Assembly (NCBI GenBank): GCA_030653435.1
Contig: JAURZI010000123.1
Coordinates: forward strand, 1 to 64,000
From: Methylovulum sp.
GTDB lineage: Bacteria; Pseudomonadota; Gammaproteobacteria; Methylococcales; Methylomonadaceae
Length of the DNA stretch: 64,000 bases
Direction: 5' to 3'
The first letter of the stretch is position 1, and every line of letters begins with the position of its first letter. Shown here piece after piece: positions 48,750 through 57,220 of this stretch. The position numbers and the translations under genes are program-made. The notes beneath the pieces are model-generated. The model saw only the letters and a program-made list of their open reading frames with translations. It was not told where the DNA came from and searched no databases.

Positions 48750-50051
48750 ATGTTGCAGTACCGGCCATATGTTAAAACCGCCCTGATATTGGCGGCCAGC
48801 TGTTCTGTTTGCCCTGCATCCGCCGAACCCGGACTCTTTTCAGCACTCACATCCGGCCGCTTCGACCTGTTCCTGCGCTATCGTTTTGAAACTGCCGACG
48901 ACGCCGCACCGGCACTGGCAACCGCTTACGCGTCCACCTTACGTTCCGCAATAGGCTACCAATCCGCACCGTTCCACGATGCCGATGTCTATGTGCAGCT
49001 GGAAGATGTGCAGGTAGTCGGCGACGGCCAAAGCTACAACGATGGCGGCGCCAATGACGTCACTGACCGTGCGGTGATAGCCGACCCGGAAGGCCTGGAA
49101 TTGCAGCAGGCCTTTTTTCGTTACGGCGGTTTGCCGCGTAGCGTATTGACGGTAGGCCGCCAGGACATCACCCATCGGCAAGCGCCGCTACACCGCTATA
49201 TCGGCAATGTGTTATGGCGGCAAAACTGGCAAAGCTACGATGCGGTGCGTCTCATCAACCTGTCCTTGCCGCAAACCACACTGGATTATGCCTATGTTTG
49301 GCAAGTAAACCGGATATTCGGCGAGCATAACCCGCACCCCGATGCCGGCCAGTTTGCCATGGACAGCCAGTTGCTGAACATCCAATACAGCGGCCTGCCC
49401 TTCACCAGGCTTGAGGCTTACAGTTATTTGCTGGATTTTACCACCCCTACGTCCGCGTATTTATCGACGGCAACGGTTGGGCTGCGCCTGCAAGGTGAGC
49501 AATCGCTTGCCGCTAAAACCAAACTGCTATACACCGGCGAATATGCCCATCAAAACGATTACGGCAATAATCCCCATACGATCAGCGCCGGATATCTGTT
49601 GGCTGAATTCGGCCTCAGCCACACGCTAGATCTTATACTGCACAGTGCCGCGCTCAAATTCAGCTACGAAATGCTGACCGGTGACGGCGGTGCCAACGCC
49701 TTTCAAACACCGTTGGGCACTAACCATGCCTTCCAGGGATTCGCCGACCGTTTTCTGGTCACCCCAGGTGATGGTATACAGGATTTTTTCGGCACCTTGA
49801 CCCTCAAGTTATCGGACCACACCCAGTTCATTACGATTTACCACCGATTTGTTTCCGACCGGGACTCATACGATTACGGCACTGAACTGAATGTGGTGCT
49901 GGAACGCTCCTTCGGCGAGCACCTGTTGGCCGGTATCCAATACGCCAGTTACCGCGCCGACGGCAATCCCGACAATAGGCTGCGAAATACCCAGAGCGGA
50001 CAGGCTTTTGATCTATCCAAATGTTGGCTTTATGTGCAGTTTTCCTATTAA
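48750..50051 (+). CDS. Alginate-export-type outer membrane beta-barrel porin
   Basis: A 433-residue outer membrane protein with a signal peptide (LILAASCSVCPASA). Its alternating beta-strand pattern matches the alginate export (AlgE-like) barrel family: GRFDLFLRYRFETADD near the start, RQDITHRQAPLHRYIGNVLW and VGRQDI-type strands, and a final aromatic residue (Tyr). The start ATG at 48750 follows GGGGAGAA; the frame extension upstream lies in the terminator. Family members transport polysaccharides or diverse solutes, so alginate is not implied. Confidence 0.8.
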   Translation: MLQYRPYVKTALILAASCSVCPASAEPGLFSALTSGRFDLFLRYRFETADDAAPALATAYASTLRSAIGYQSAPFHDADVYVQLEDVQVVGDGQSYNDGGANDVTDRAVIADPEGLELQQAFFRYGGLPRSVLTVGRQDITHRQAPLHRYIGNVLWRQNWQSYDAVRLINLSLPQTTLDYAYVWQVNRIFGEHNPHPDAGQFAMDSQLLNIQYSGLPFTRLEAYSYLLDFTTPTSAYLSTATVGLRLQGEQSLAAKTKLLYTGEYAHQNDYGNNPHTISAGYLLAEFGLSHTLDLILHSAALKFSYEMLTGDGGANAFQTPLGTNHAFQGFADRFLVTPGDGIQDFFGTLTLKLSDHTQFITIYHRFVSDRDSYDYGTELNVVLERSFGEHLLAGIQYASYRADGNPDNRLRNTQSGQAFDLSKCWLYVQFSY

Positions 50052-50200
50052 ACCTAATCGCCGGGCTTTGTGCTCAACCCGCAGCTTATTTTTCAGTTGT
50101 TTGAACTTTCAATGAATGGCAAAGGAACAAGAGTAAGAAAGGTTTTTCGTTTTGTTTTAGGTAGAATAGCCGGACTTAATAGCCAGTGCCGGGAGTAGCG

Positions 50201-50848
50201 ATGATGGGTATCGCCGAACAAACGCAAGACCCAAGTATTGATGTCGCGGGCAATGGACACGAGGATCTGATGCTGATGCGGCGTATCGCAGACCGGGATA
50301 CCCAGGCCTTTGAAACTTTGTATTATGGCTATGCCCCGCGTATCGGGAAATTTCTGATGGCCTTGCTGAAATACCGGGAATTGGCCGATGAAGCGATGAA
50401 CGATACCATGCTGACCGTATGGCAAAATGCCGGACGCTTCGACCCCGGGCAAGGCCGGCTCGCCAGCTGGCTATTCGGGATAGCCCATAATAAAGGCCTT
50501 AAATTATTGGAACGTCAGCGGCGGCATCAGCGGGAAGAAACCTTAGACACAGTATCCGGCGACTACGGGCAGCATGAGGCTGAGGCCTTTTCCGCGCACG
50601 TCGATGTGGACAATCCCGAACGCATCGTACTGGGTTGGGAACTAGGCGACAACCTGTTGTGGGCGCTGGAACAACTGACTTGCGAACACCGCGCCGTGCT
50701 TGAACTGACCTTTACCGAGCACTGCACCTATCAGGAAATCGCGCTAATTACCGGCTGTCCGGTCAATACCGTCAAGACACGCATGTTCCATGCCCGCAAA
50801 AAATTGACCGAATTGCTGGCACTGCGCGGATATGCTGTCGGCAGTTGA
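50201..50848 (+). CDS. ECF-type RNA polymerase sigma factor
   Basis: A 215-residue sigma-70 family factor with only regions 2 and 4. Region 2 spans about residues 30-100 (DTQAFETLYYGYAPRIGKFL, RFDPGQGRLASWLFGIAHN); region 4 spans about 150-205 (LTCEHRAVLELTFTEHCTYQ, and NTVKTRMFHARKKL as recognition helix). The start is the ATG at 50201, with GGGAG upstream. Downstream come an anti-sigma factor and a subtilase, forming a regulatory cassette. Its target promoters are not identified. Confidence 0.88.
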   Translation: MMGIAEQTQDPSIDVAGNGHEDLMLMRRIADRDTQAFETLYYGYAPRIGKFLMALLKYRELADEAMNDTMLTVWQNAGRFDPGQGRLASWLFGIAHNKGLKLLERQRRHQREETLDTVSGDYGQHEAEAFSAHVDVDNPERIVLGWELGDNLLWALEQLTCEHRAVLELTFTEHCTYQEIALITGCPVNTVKTRMFHARKKLTELLALRGYAVGS

Positions 50849-51074
50849 CGGCTGGCAGGATTAACAGGCTATCGTGAACGTTGCGGGGACACGGAAGTCA
50901 CTTGGGCTGCATCCGGGCCTGTTTCCGAGCTATAAGTTTTCGGAGAGACTAACCGTCCAGAATATACGGAATTTATTTTTAACCCCCCCACACTGATTAC
51001 AAACAGAACCACAAACGGCTAGTCCCGGCAATCACCCGACCCCGTTGTTTTTAAAAACAAGCCCGCACATTGAA

Positions 51075-51824
51075 ATGACAGAAATATCCCTCCCTACAGC
51101 ACCCTGCTCCCAGCCTACACCAGACAAAGAGCAAAAAGCACCGATAAGCAAGCAACCGGTTAGCGGGCATGACCCTATTGCCGAATTGCTGCCGTGGTAC
51201 GCAAACGGCACACTGACGCCTGCCGAACTAGCCCTGGTCGAGCACCACCTGTCCGACTGCCTAGTTTGCCGCCAGGAACTTGAACAATACCGTACACTCG
51301 ACGCGGCCTGCCCGACACTCGCTAAGCAACGCGACTGGCAAGCATCGTCTGCCCATTTCGCGCGGATTCTACAGCAATTGCAAGCGCATGAAGCCGTCTC
51401 GACACCGCCGCCGACTAGGCGCCATCTGCTGGAAACGGTCTCCAATTGGCTGCAATACACGCCCAAACCGATAGCCTGGGCGCTGGCGTTGGAGACCATC
51501 ACGCTGGCCACCCTGCTGTTAACGCTAGCTATCACCACACATCCAACTGCCATGCCCACGTTCGAAACCTTGTCGGACAGCCCTAAACCCGCCATAGCGG
51601 GGTTAAGCCGCGTGCATATCGTATTTGCTGAAGACATCACCGAGCGGGACCTACGGGCGCTGCTGACAGCCGTGCATGGGCGTCTGGTAGACGGCCCATC
51701 CCTGCTGGGCGTTTATACCCTGGCGCTACCGGCAGGCCACGGCAATACGCCGGTCGCGCTAGCCACATTACGCGCCCATGCCAGGGTCAGGCTGGCTGAG
51801 CCGGTTGCCGCAGACGCGCAACCG
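51075..51824 (+). CDS. Zinc-finger transmembrane anti-sigma factor
   Basis: A protein of about 250 residues. The cytoplasmic zf-HC2 zinc-binding anti-sigma motif is His58-x3-Cys62-x2-Cys65 (VEHHLSDCLVCRQEL). One transmembrane helix follows at about 132-154, and a periplasmic domain of some 90 residues (about 175-245). The stop TGA occupies 51825-51827 and overlaps the GTG start of the protease gene. It should bind and hold the upstream ECF factor. The periplasmic end (VHIVFAEDITERDLRALL, LRAHARVRLAEPV) resembles the propeptide-like N-terminal domain of the neighbouring protease. The upstream gap from the sigma gene is 226 bases, with no gene seen in it. Confidence 0.83.
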
Positions 51825-53059
51825 TGATCCATAACCGCCGTTACAGGTGGCTCCTGTTAGCGCTGGTCTGGCTATTATCGGCCACGGGTTGCTGGCGGCT
51901 GCCTTTAGGGGCCGATGACCTGGGCAACAGGCCCAAACAGTTGCAAGCGCGCCAGATCATCGTCACGCTACCGGCAGCCAGACGCGCCCAGTGGCTGGCG
52001 ATAGACCATGACATCCGCACCCGTTACGCGCTGCAAGCGGCAGGCGAGTTTCCGCTGGCCTCGATACAAGTCAACTGCCTGGTCTACCGCGTCCCTGAAA
52101 CTGTGGCCATGGATGAGATCATCAGCCAGCTACGCACCGACCCGCGCATACAACTGGTGCAAACCAATCAGGTTTTTGCCGGATTAAAAGCCGGAGAAAA
52201 CGATGCCTATGCCACCCTCTCGTACGGCCCGAAAATGATACATGCGGATATGGCGCACCGTATTGCAACCGGCAAAGGCGTATCCATAACCGTTATCGAC
52301 ACCGGCGCCGACCAAAACCACCCCGACCTGAAAGGCCGCGTGGCTACAACCCGTAACTTTGTTGAAGGCGGGGAACGGTCGTTTACAGAAGACCGGCACG
52401 GCACGGCGGTAGTCGGCATCATCGGCGCCCGCGCCAACGACGGCATCGGCATATACGGCGTTGCGCCTGAAGCTAAGATCGCTGTATTTAAGGCCTGCTG
52501 GTACACAGACACTCCCGACGGCAAGGCGCTGTGCAGCAGTTGGACGCTAGCCAAAGCCCTGGATGCGGCTATTGTATCGGGCAGCCGCATTATCAATCTC
52601 AGCCTTAACGGTCCTGACGACACGCTGCTCACGCAATTGCTGGATAGCGCCCACCGCCATCATATCGTGCTGGTCGCCGCCGCGCAGGACATAGGCGAAC
52701 ACCCCGGCTTTCCGGCCTCGCTCGATCATGTCATACCCGTTATGTCATCCGGCCCGAATGGCGACACCGCTCATCCAGGCTGGGCCGCAACGCGGGATGC
52801 GTTAGCGGCGCCCGGTGTCGAGATCCTCACAACCGCACCACGGGAAAGCTACGCTTTTCTGTCCGGTAGTTCATTGGCAACCGCGCATGTCAGCGGGGTC
52901 ATCGCGCTGTTGCTGCAATATCAGGCACGACTCGAACCGGCAGACATCCTCGCGGTGCTGAAGCGAACAGGCTGGGCCAAAGCGCCCAGCCGAGCACCTG
53001 TTATAGTTGATGCCTGCCGAGCCCTAACCGGGCTCGGCGCAGTGCTTGAATGCCCATAA
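51824..53059 (+). CDS. Subtilase (S8) family lipoprotein, oxyanion-hole Asn replaced
   Basis: A 411-residue protein. Lipobox LSATGC (Cys23) predicts a membrane-anchored periplasmic lipoprotein. Residues about 40-118 resemble an I9-type propeptide, and the S8 domain follows with Asp159 (VIDTGAD), His192 (DRHGTAV) and Ser350 (SGSSLATAHVSG). The oxyanion-hole Asn, normally in an AAGN motif, is replaced: the segment reads LVAAAQDIGE with Gln288. Activity may be reduced or altered. It starts with GTG overlapping the anti-sigma stop, so translation is coupled. It may cleave or sense the anti-sigma factor (inference). Confidence 0.83.
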   Translation: MIHNRRYRWLLLALVWLLSATGCWRLPLGADDLGNRPKQLQARQIIVTLPAARRAQWLAIDHDIRTRYALQAAGEFPLASIQVNCLVYRVPETVAMDEIISQLRTDPRIQLVQTNQVFAGLKAGENDAYATLSYGPKMIHADMAHRIATGKGVSITVIDTGADQNHPDLKGRVATTRNFVEGGERSFTEDRHGTAVVGIIGARANDGIGIYGVAPEAKIAVFKACWYTDTPDGKALCSSWTLAKALDAAIVSGSRIINLSLNGPDDTLLTQLLDSAHRHHIVLVAAAQDIGEHPGFPASLDHVIPVMSSGPNGDTAHPGWAATRDALAAPGVEILTTAPRESYAFLSGSSLATAHVSGVIALLLQYQARLEPADILAVLKRTGWAKAPSRAPVIVDACRALTGLGAVLECP

Positions 53060-53082
53060 CCACGACAAACCACCGGCACGTT

Positions 53083-53907
53083 CTAAACATCTAACCCGGC
53101 CTGTTTAATCGCCCAAGCAACATCAGCCGCTTGGCGGTTTTCCTTGACATCATGCACGCGAAAAATCCGCACCCCTGCCATGACGCCTATAGCAGTGGTC
53201 ACCGCCGTTGCCGTGACCAGCTCCGACGGCCCGGCGACGGCGCAAATACTGCCCATAAAGCGTTTGCGGCTGGCCCCCAATAAGACCGGGAAGCCTAAGG
53301 CAACCAAGCTATCGAGATGCGCCAATAAATCCAGATTATCCTGCTTGCGTTTGCCAAAGCCGATGCCGGGATCCAACGCTATCTGTTCCGGCTTAATGCC
53401 TGCGTCCAAAGCCGCATTTACCCGTTCTTGCAAATCGGCAAGCACTTCTTGCACGACATACGCATAATAAGGGTTATCCTGCATGTTTTTCGGCGTCCCC
53501 CGGCTGTGCATCAATATGATAGGCACACCGGTTTCAGCCGCCAAGGCCAATATCGCCGCATCATCACGGCCTGCCGAGACATCATTGATGATATCGGCCC
53601 CCGCTGCCAATGCGGCTTTAGCAACGACGGCAGACGTGGTGTCGATACTGATCATGCGGGCCGTCTCGCGCCTTAGCGCGGCAATAACCGGCACAACCCG
53701 CCGGATTTGTTCTTCGGCCGATACAGGCTCGGCACCGGGGCGGGTTGATTCACCGCCGATATCGATAATATCCGCGCCTTCGGACTGCATGCGCCGGACT
53801 TGCTGTACGGCGGCATCCACACAGGTAAATTGGCCGCCGTCGGAGAAACTATCGGGGGTGACATTTAAAATGCCCATGATGAGCGGTTTATCATGATGGT
53901 CGAACAT
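53083..53907 (-). CDS. folP: Dihydropteroate synthase
   Basis: A 274-residue enzyme that joins p-aminobenzoate to dihydropterin pyrophosphate in folate synthesis. Signatures are intact: GILNVTPDSFSDGG, GADIIDIGGESTRPGAEP, and LALDPGIGFGKRKQDNLDLL. AGGAA precedes the ATG. In many gammaproteobacteria folP sits between ftsH and glmM; here it is alone, convergent with the subtilase gene. This is the true folate enzyme, distinct from the pterin-synthase-like gene at 57.2 kb. Confidence 0.94.
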   Translation of the reverse strand: MFDHHDKPLIMGILNVTPDSFSDGGQFTCVDAAVQQVRRMQSEGADIIDIGGESTRPGAEPVSAEEQIRRVVPVIAALRRETARMISIDTTSAVVAKAALAAGADIINDVSAGRDDAAILALAAETGVPIILMHSRGTPKNMQDNPYYAYVVQEVLADLQERVNAALDAGIKPEQIALDPGIGFGKRKQDNLDLLAHLDSLVALGFPVLLGASRKRFMGSICAVAGPSELVTATAVTTAIGVMAGVRIFRVHDVKENRQAADVAWAIKQAGLDV

Positions 53908-53977
53908 GCGTGGATTCCTGTGTTTGAGTTAAAGTGCGTTAATGCAAAGCAAGCCTGGGCATAATGTTTCCCCGCCA

Positions 53978-55945
53978 TTACTCCACCATAAATGGCGCGG
54001 CTGTGCACAGGCAATTGCGGCCTTCATCCTTGGCCTTATACATCGCCTGATCCGCCCTTTTTAACAAATTTTCAATACTGTCCTTGGCATCCGTCAAGGT
54101 TGCAACGCCGGCGCTGACGGTCATGCTGATTTCCACGCCCTGCCCTGCATCCACCCGTAGCGCAGCAATGCCCAGCCGGATCCTTTCCGCCACATTGACG
54201 GCCTCGCCACTGTCCGTCTCCGGCAACAACACCACAAACTCCTCGCCGCCGAAGCGCGCCAGAATATCGCTAGGGCGCATCGTTGCCTGCACGGAAAGCA
54301 CCAGTTCGATCAGCACCTTGTCGCCTGCGGCATGTCCATAGACATCATTAATGCGTTTGAAAAAATCTATATCCAGCGCCACCAGGCTTACCGGATGGGC
54401 ATAGCGTATGCCGCGTTTGACTTCAACACCGGCGCGCATAAAAAAGTAACGCCTATTGTATGCGCCCGTTAAAGGATCAGTCGCGGCCAATATTTCCAGC
54501 TGCCGGTTAGCCTCTTCAAGTTTGCGGGTGCGGGTGCGGACGCGGAGCTCCAAACGCCTATTGGCTTGGTCAAGCTGGTCATGCGCCAGGCGCAGTTCTT
54601 CTTCCGCTTGTTTCATACTGGTGACATCATGCTCAATGCCAATAAAATGGGTCAATTCGCCCTTAGCGTTCCTGACCGGCGAAACCGTCAAGCTATTCCA
54701 GAATAATGAGCCGTCCTTGCGGTAATTTCGCAATAGGGCGCGGACCGTTTCGCCTTTAGTGATAGCCTTACGCAGTCGAGCCATTTCGAAAGGTTGTTTG
54801 TCGGTACCTTGTAAAATACGGGGGTTTTTACCTTGCATTTCGGCAAAACTGAAACCGGTCATCCGTTCCAGCGCAGGATTGGCATAGATAATAGGATTAT
54901 CGGGTAATCTGGCATCAGTAAACATAATACCTTCATCTATCGCTTCGATGCACAGATATAAAATCTGCTTCTGTTCGCTGTGATAGCGCAGTTCCTGCAA
55001 AAATGCAGCCAAACCCAATGACGAAAACGCCACAATAGCAAGATACAGTTGCAGATCAAGCGTGGCTTCCAAATCATCTCTAAGCGAAAAGGGGCCGACG
55101 TGGCTAACCGTAAAGTAAACCGCGATACCGCCTATAATCAAATTGGCGCTGCCGGCGCCCCTGATACCAAACTGTATCGCGGCGCAAACCGTTAACGGCA
55201 ACAGCACAAACGGGCTAATCATGACAGGGGCTTCCCCGGCATTCTGGCGCGAAAAAACCCATACGCAGATGGCAATAATCGCAGCAAACAGCGCGGCAAG
55301 CTCAAATAACTGTCGCATGGAACCCTGCCCGAAAGGTTTATCCCCATGACTCAACCAAGCGTGTATAACCGGCGTAACGATAAGCAGGCCCAACCCGTCG
55401 CCAAACCACCAAATCCTCCATAACGACCAATAAGCAACCTTATCCCCTACGGTAAGCGCATAAACCGCAGCGCCCAACAATGACGCCATGCCGGCAGCGA
55501 CAATAACCGCCAGCAACCCGAATAACGCCACATTACGCAAGCGCGCAAATGAAAACTCGGCCCCCGCCGTTGCCCGGAGCAATGCGGCGGCAAACACCGC
55601 TTCAGTTATATTGACCCCACCAAACCATAAGGCCTGGGTAAAACTGAAGGTCGGCATATCGGCGCACAGTTCCGCAGGCACAATAGCCGCGGCGAGGCAC
55701 CACCACTCGCGGGCTGGCCGTAACAATAACGCCGCCAGCAATACGGCGTTTGCCGGCCAAAACAAGGCAATACCAACTGGCATTACCGATGCGGCGACGC
55801 CAATTTTCGCAGCAATGAAAAAGCCCAGCGCCGTAGCAAAACTATACAGCGCCATAGCATAAGGCTCGGCTGTCACTTGTCGGCCCAACTGGCCGGTAGC
55901 CTGGGAGATAAACTTAATTTTCACTTGTTGCCCATCCTCTTTCAT
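53978..55945 (-). CDS. MASE1-PAS-GGDEF diguanylate cyclase
   Basis: A 655-residue inner-membrane signalling protein. The MASE1 sensor (about residues 25-315) has eight or so helices and family features such as IALFWPANAVLLAALLLRP and WWFGDGLGLLIVTPV. A PAS domain follows (about 335-440, FSFAEMQGKNPRILQGTD), then a coiled coil (LELRVRTRTRKLEEANRQLE), and a GGDEF domain with an active GGEEF (RFGGEEFVVLLPE). It should synthesise cyclic-di-GMP. The start is the ATG at 55945; the TTG 15 bases upstream is not needed. Confidence 0.9.
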   Translation of the reverse strand: MKEDGQQVKIKFISQATGQLGRQVTAEPYAMALYSFATALGFFIAAKIGVAASVMPVGIALFWPANAVLLAALLLRPAREWWCLAAAIVPAELCADMPTFSFTQALWFGGVNITEAVFAAALLRATAGAEFSFARLRNVALFGLLAVIVAAGMASLLGAAVYALTVGDKVAYWSLWRIWWFGDGLGLLIVTPVIHAWLSHGDKPFGQGSMRQLFELAALFAAIIAICVWVFSRQNAGEAPVMISPFVLLPLTVCAAIQFGIRGAGSANLIIGGIAVYFTVSHVGPFSLRDDLEATLDLQLYLAIVAFSSLGLAAFLQELRYHSEQKQILYLCIEAIDEGIMFTDARLPDNPIIYANPALERMTGFSFAEMQGKNPRILQGTDKQPFEMARLRKAITKGETVRALLRNYRKDGSLFWNSLTVSPVRNAKGELTHFIGIEHDVTSMKQAEEELRLAHDQLDQANRRLELRVRTRTRKLEEANRQLEILAATDPLTGAYNRRYFFMRAGVEVKRGIRYAHPVSLVALDIDFFKRINDVYGHAAGDKVLIELVLSVQATMRPSDILARFGGEEFVVLLPETDSGEAVNVAERIRLGIAALRVDAGQGVEISMTVSAGVATLTDAKDSIENLLKRADQAMYKAKDEGRNCLCTAAPFMVE

Positions 55946-56683
55946 GGCGGATACCCACAACCCATGGAGTTACCCAGATCAGTGCCGCCTGATAATTACT
56001 CCCATCTAACTCAAAAAGTGTTGAAGTTTTTGCAAGAGGTCATTATTCAGCTTTTTTCCACCGTAGGGCGCGCTGCGCGCGCCATCGGCGACTCGGTACC
56101 GGAAAAGGCGCGCGCGGCGCGCCCTACGTTTCGCGTGACGGTAGGTGTTGCGGGTTTTAGACGTTTTCTCGATCAAATGGGAGTAGCTGCTGCGTCGTGA
56201 TCAACAAACTGGTGAGCGCAACTTCTCTATCAGAGCCACGCCATGTCACCAGCAAAACATCACTGTACCTGGTTACACCCATACGCTTTCGGCACGCACG
56301 ATGTGCCTTGTGTTGATTTTTGTCATCATGCCATAACGGTACACGATGCGTAGCCCACATAAAACTCAAACCCCGACCGTTCATGGATAGCCCATCCCAT
56401 GTTATACCCAAGGTACGAACACTTTTTTAAAAAACTGCGAAATGTTGTGCCGTATCACGTTAATGCTGCGCCTATGCCCAACACGGCTATCCGATATTGT
56501 TGCACATAAACACTGGTTTAAGCCCAGCAACCCTCAGCGGGTCGAAAACAAACTTGTTTGTTATTGCCGCTTTGCATAACATGTTACCCGATACCTGAAG
56601 GGCAACACAGTTTAAACCGCCCCGCCCGCATGCCTGTCGTGTTGACCGGTGAGCAACCCAACTACCCTAACCCCAACATATTG
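55946..56683. other. Long non-coding stretch with MITE-like repeat
   Basis: 738 bases between the cyclase gene and the cofactor cluster. Bases 55998-56184 are copy 2 of the MITE-like repeat. The rest (56185-56683) holds several short frames without recognised similarity, ribosome binding site or stable hairpin. The promoter of the cofactor cluster should lie at its right end but was not identified. Confidence 0.6.
55998..56184 (+). mobile_element. MITE-like palindromic repeat, copy 2
   Basis: A 187-bp element with terminal inverted repeats (ACTCCCATCT at the left; AAATGGGAGT at the right). Its complement aligns over the whole length with copy 1 at 35391-35585, including GTAGGGCG, TTTTCCGGTACCGA and GCTGAATAATGACCTCT. 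The core is a GC-rich palindrome. It carries no open frame. It lies just upstream of the MASE1 cyclase gene start. Confidence 0.75.
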
Positions 56684-57220
56684 ATGGACAAACCTCGCTT
56701 AGCCTGGGCAATTACCGGATCCGGCCACTATATACAAGAATGTCTGGCTTTTTTGCTGACCCTGGATGCGGTGGATTTATACATCAGCCCGGCCGGTGAA
56801 GAAGTATTAAGAATGTACGGCATCGACCTCAAGGACATTCGTGAAAAAATGCCGGTATACCGTGACAAAGCCGCCTCAGCGCCGCCCGTAGGGCATTTTT
56901 ATAAGGGCTATTACCACACCTTTGTGATGGCGCCAACAACATCAAACACCGTTGCCAAATGCGTGCTCGGCATCGCCGACACGCTGGTGACCAATCTGTA
57001 TTCCCAGGCAGGAAAGTGCCGCGTGCCCAGTATTGTTTATCCCTGCGATATTGCGCCGGAAATGGAAACCACCGCGCCGGGGGGCAAAGTCATGGTCTAT
57101 CCACGTAAAATCGACCTGGAAGGCACGCATAAATTACGCGGTTTTGAATACACGACCGTCGTCGAGAGTGTGGATGAACTTATCCATCAGGTTAACGCAC
57201 GACTAGCCGCGCTGACATGA
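56684..57220 (+). CDS. Flavoprotein of the DmrB/AfpA type, methanopterin cluster
   Basis: A 178-residue flavoprotein-family protein (AWAITGSGHYIQECL nucleotide-binding start, then MAPTTSNTVAKCVLGIADTL and VPSIVYPCDIAPEMETTAPG). Close relatives in methylotrophs reduce dihydromethanopterin to tetrahydromethanopterin or are archaeoflavoprotein-like. The start is uncertain because no good ribosome binding site is seen; ATG 56684 fits the family N-terminus. The stop overlaps the next start by four bases, so the gene is firmly part of the cofactor operon. Confidence 0.8.
   Translation: MDKPRLAWAITGSGHYIQECLAFLLTLDAVDLYISPAGEEVLRMYGIDLKDIREKMPVYRDKAASAPPVGHFYKGYYHTFVMAPTTSNTVAKCVLGIADTLVTNLYSQAGKCRVPSIVYPCDIAPEMETTAPGGKVMVYPRKIDLEGTHKLRGFEYTTVVESVDELIHQVNARLAALT

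Noticed and set aside
56157-56411. 84-codon minus-strand frame beside MITE copy 2
   Set aside because: It ends inside the repeat and shows no recognised motif; no convincing ribosome binding site.
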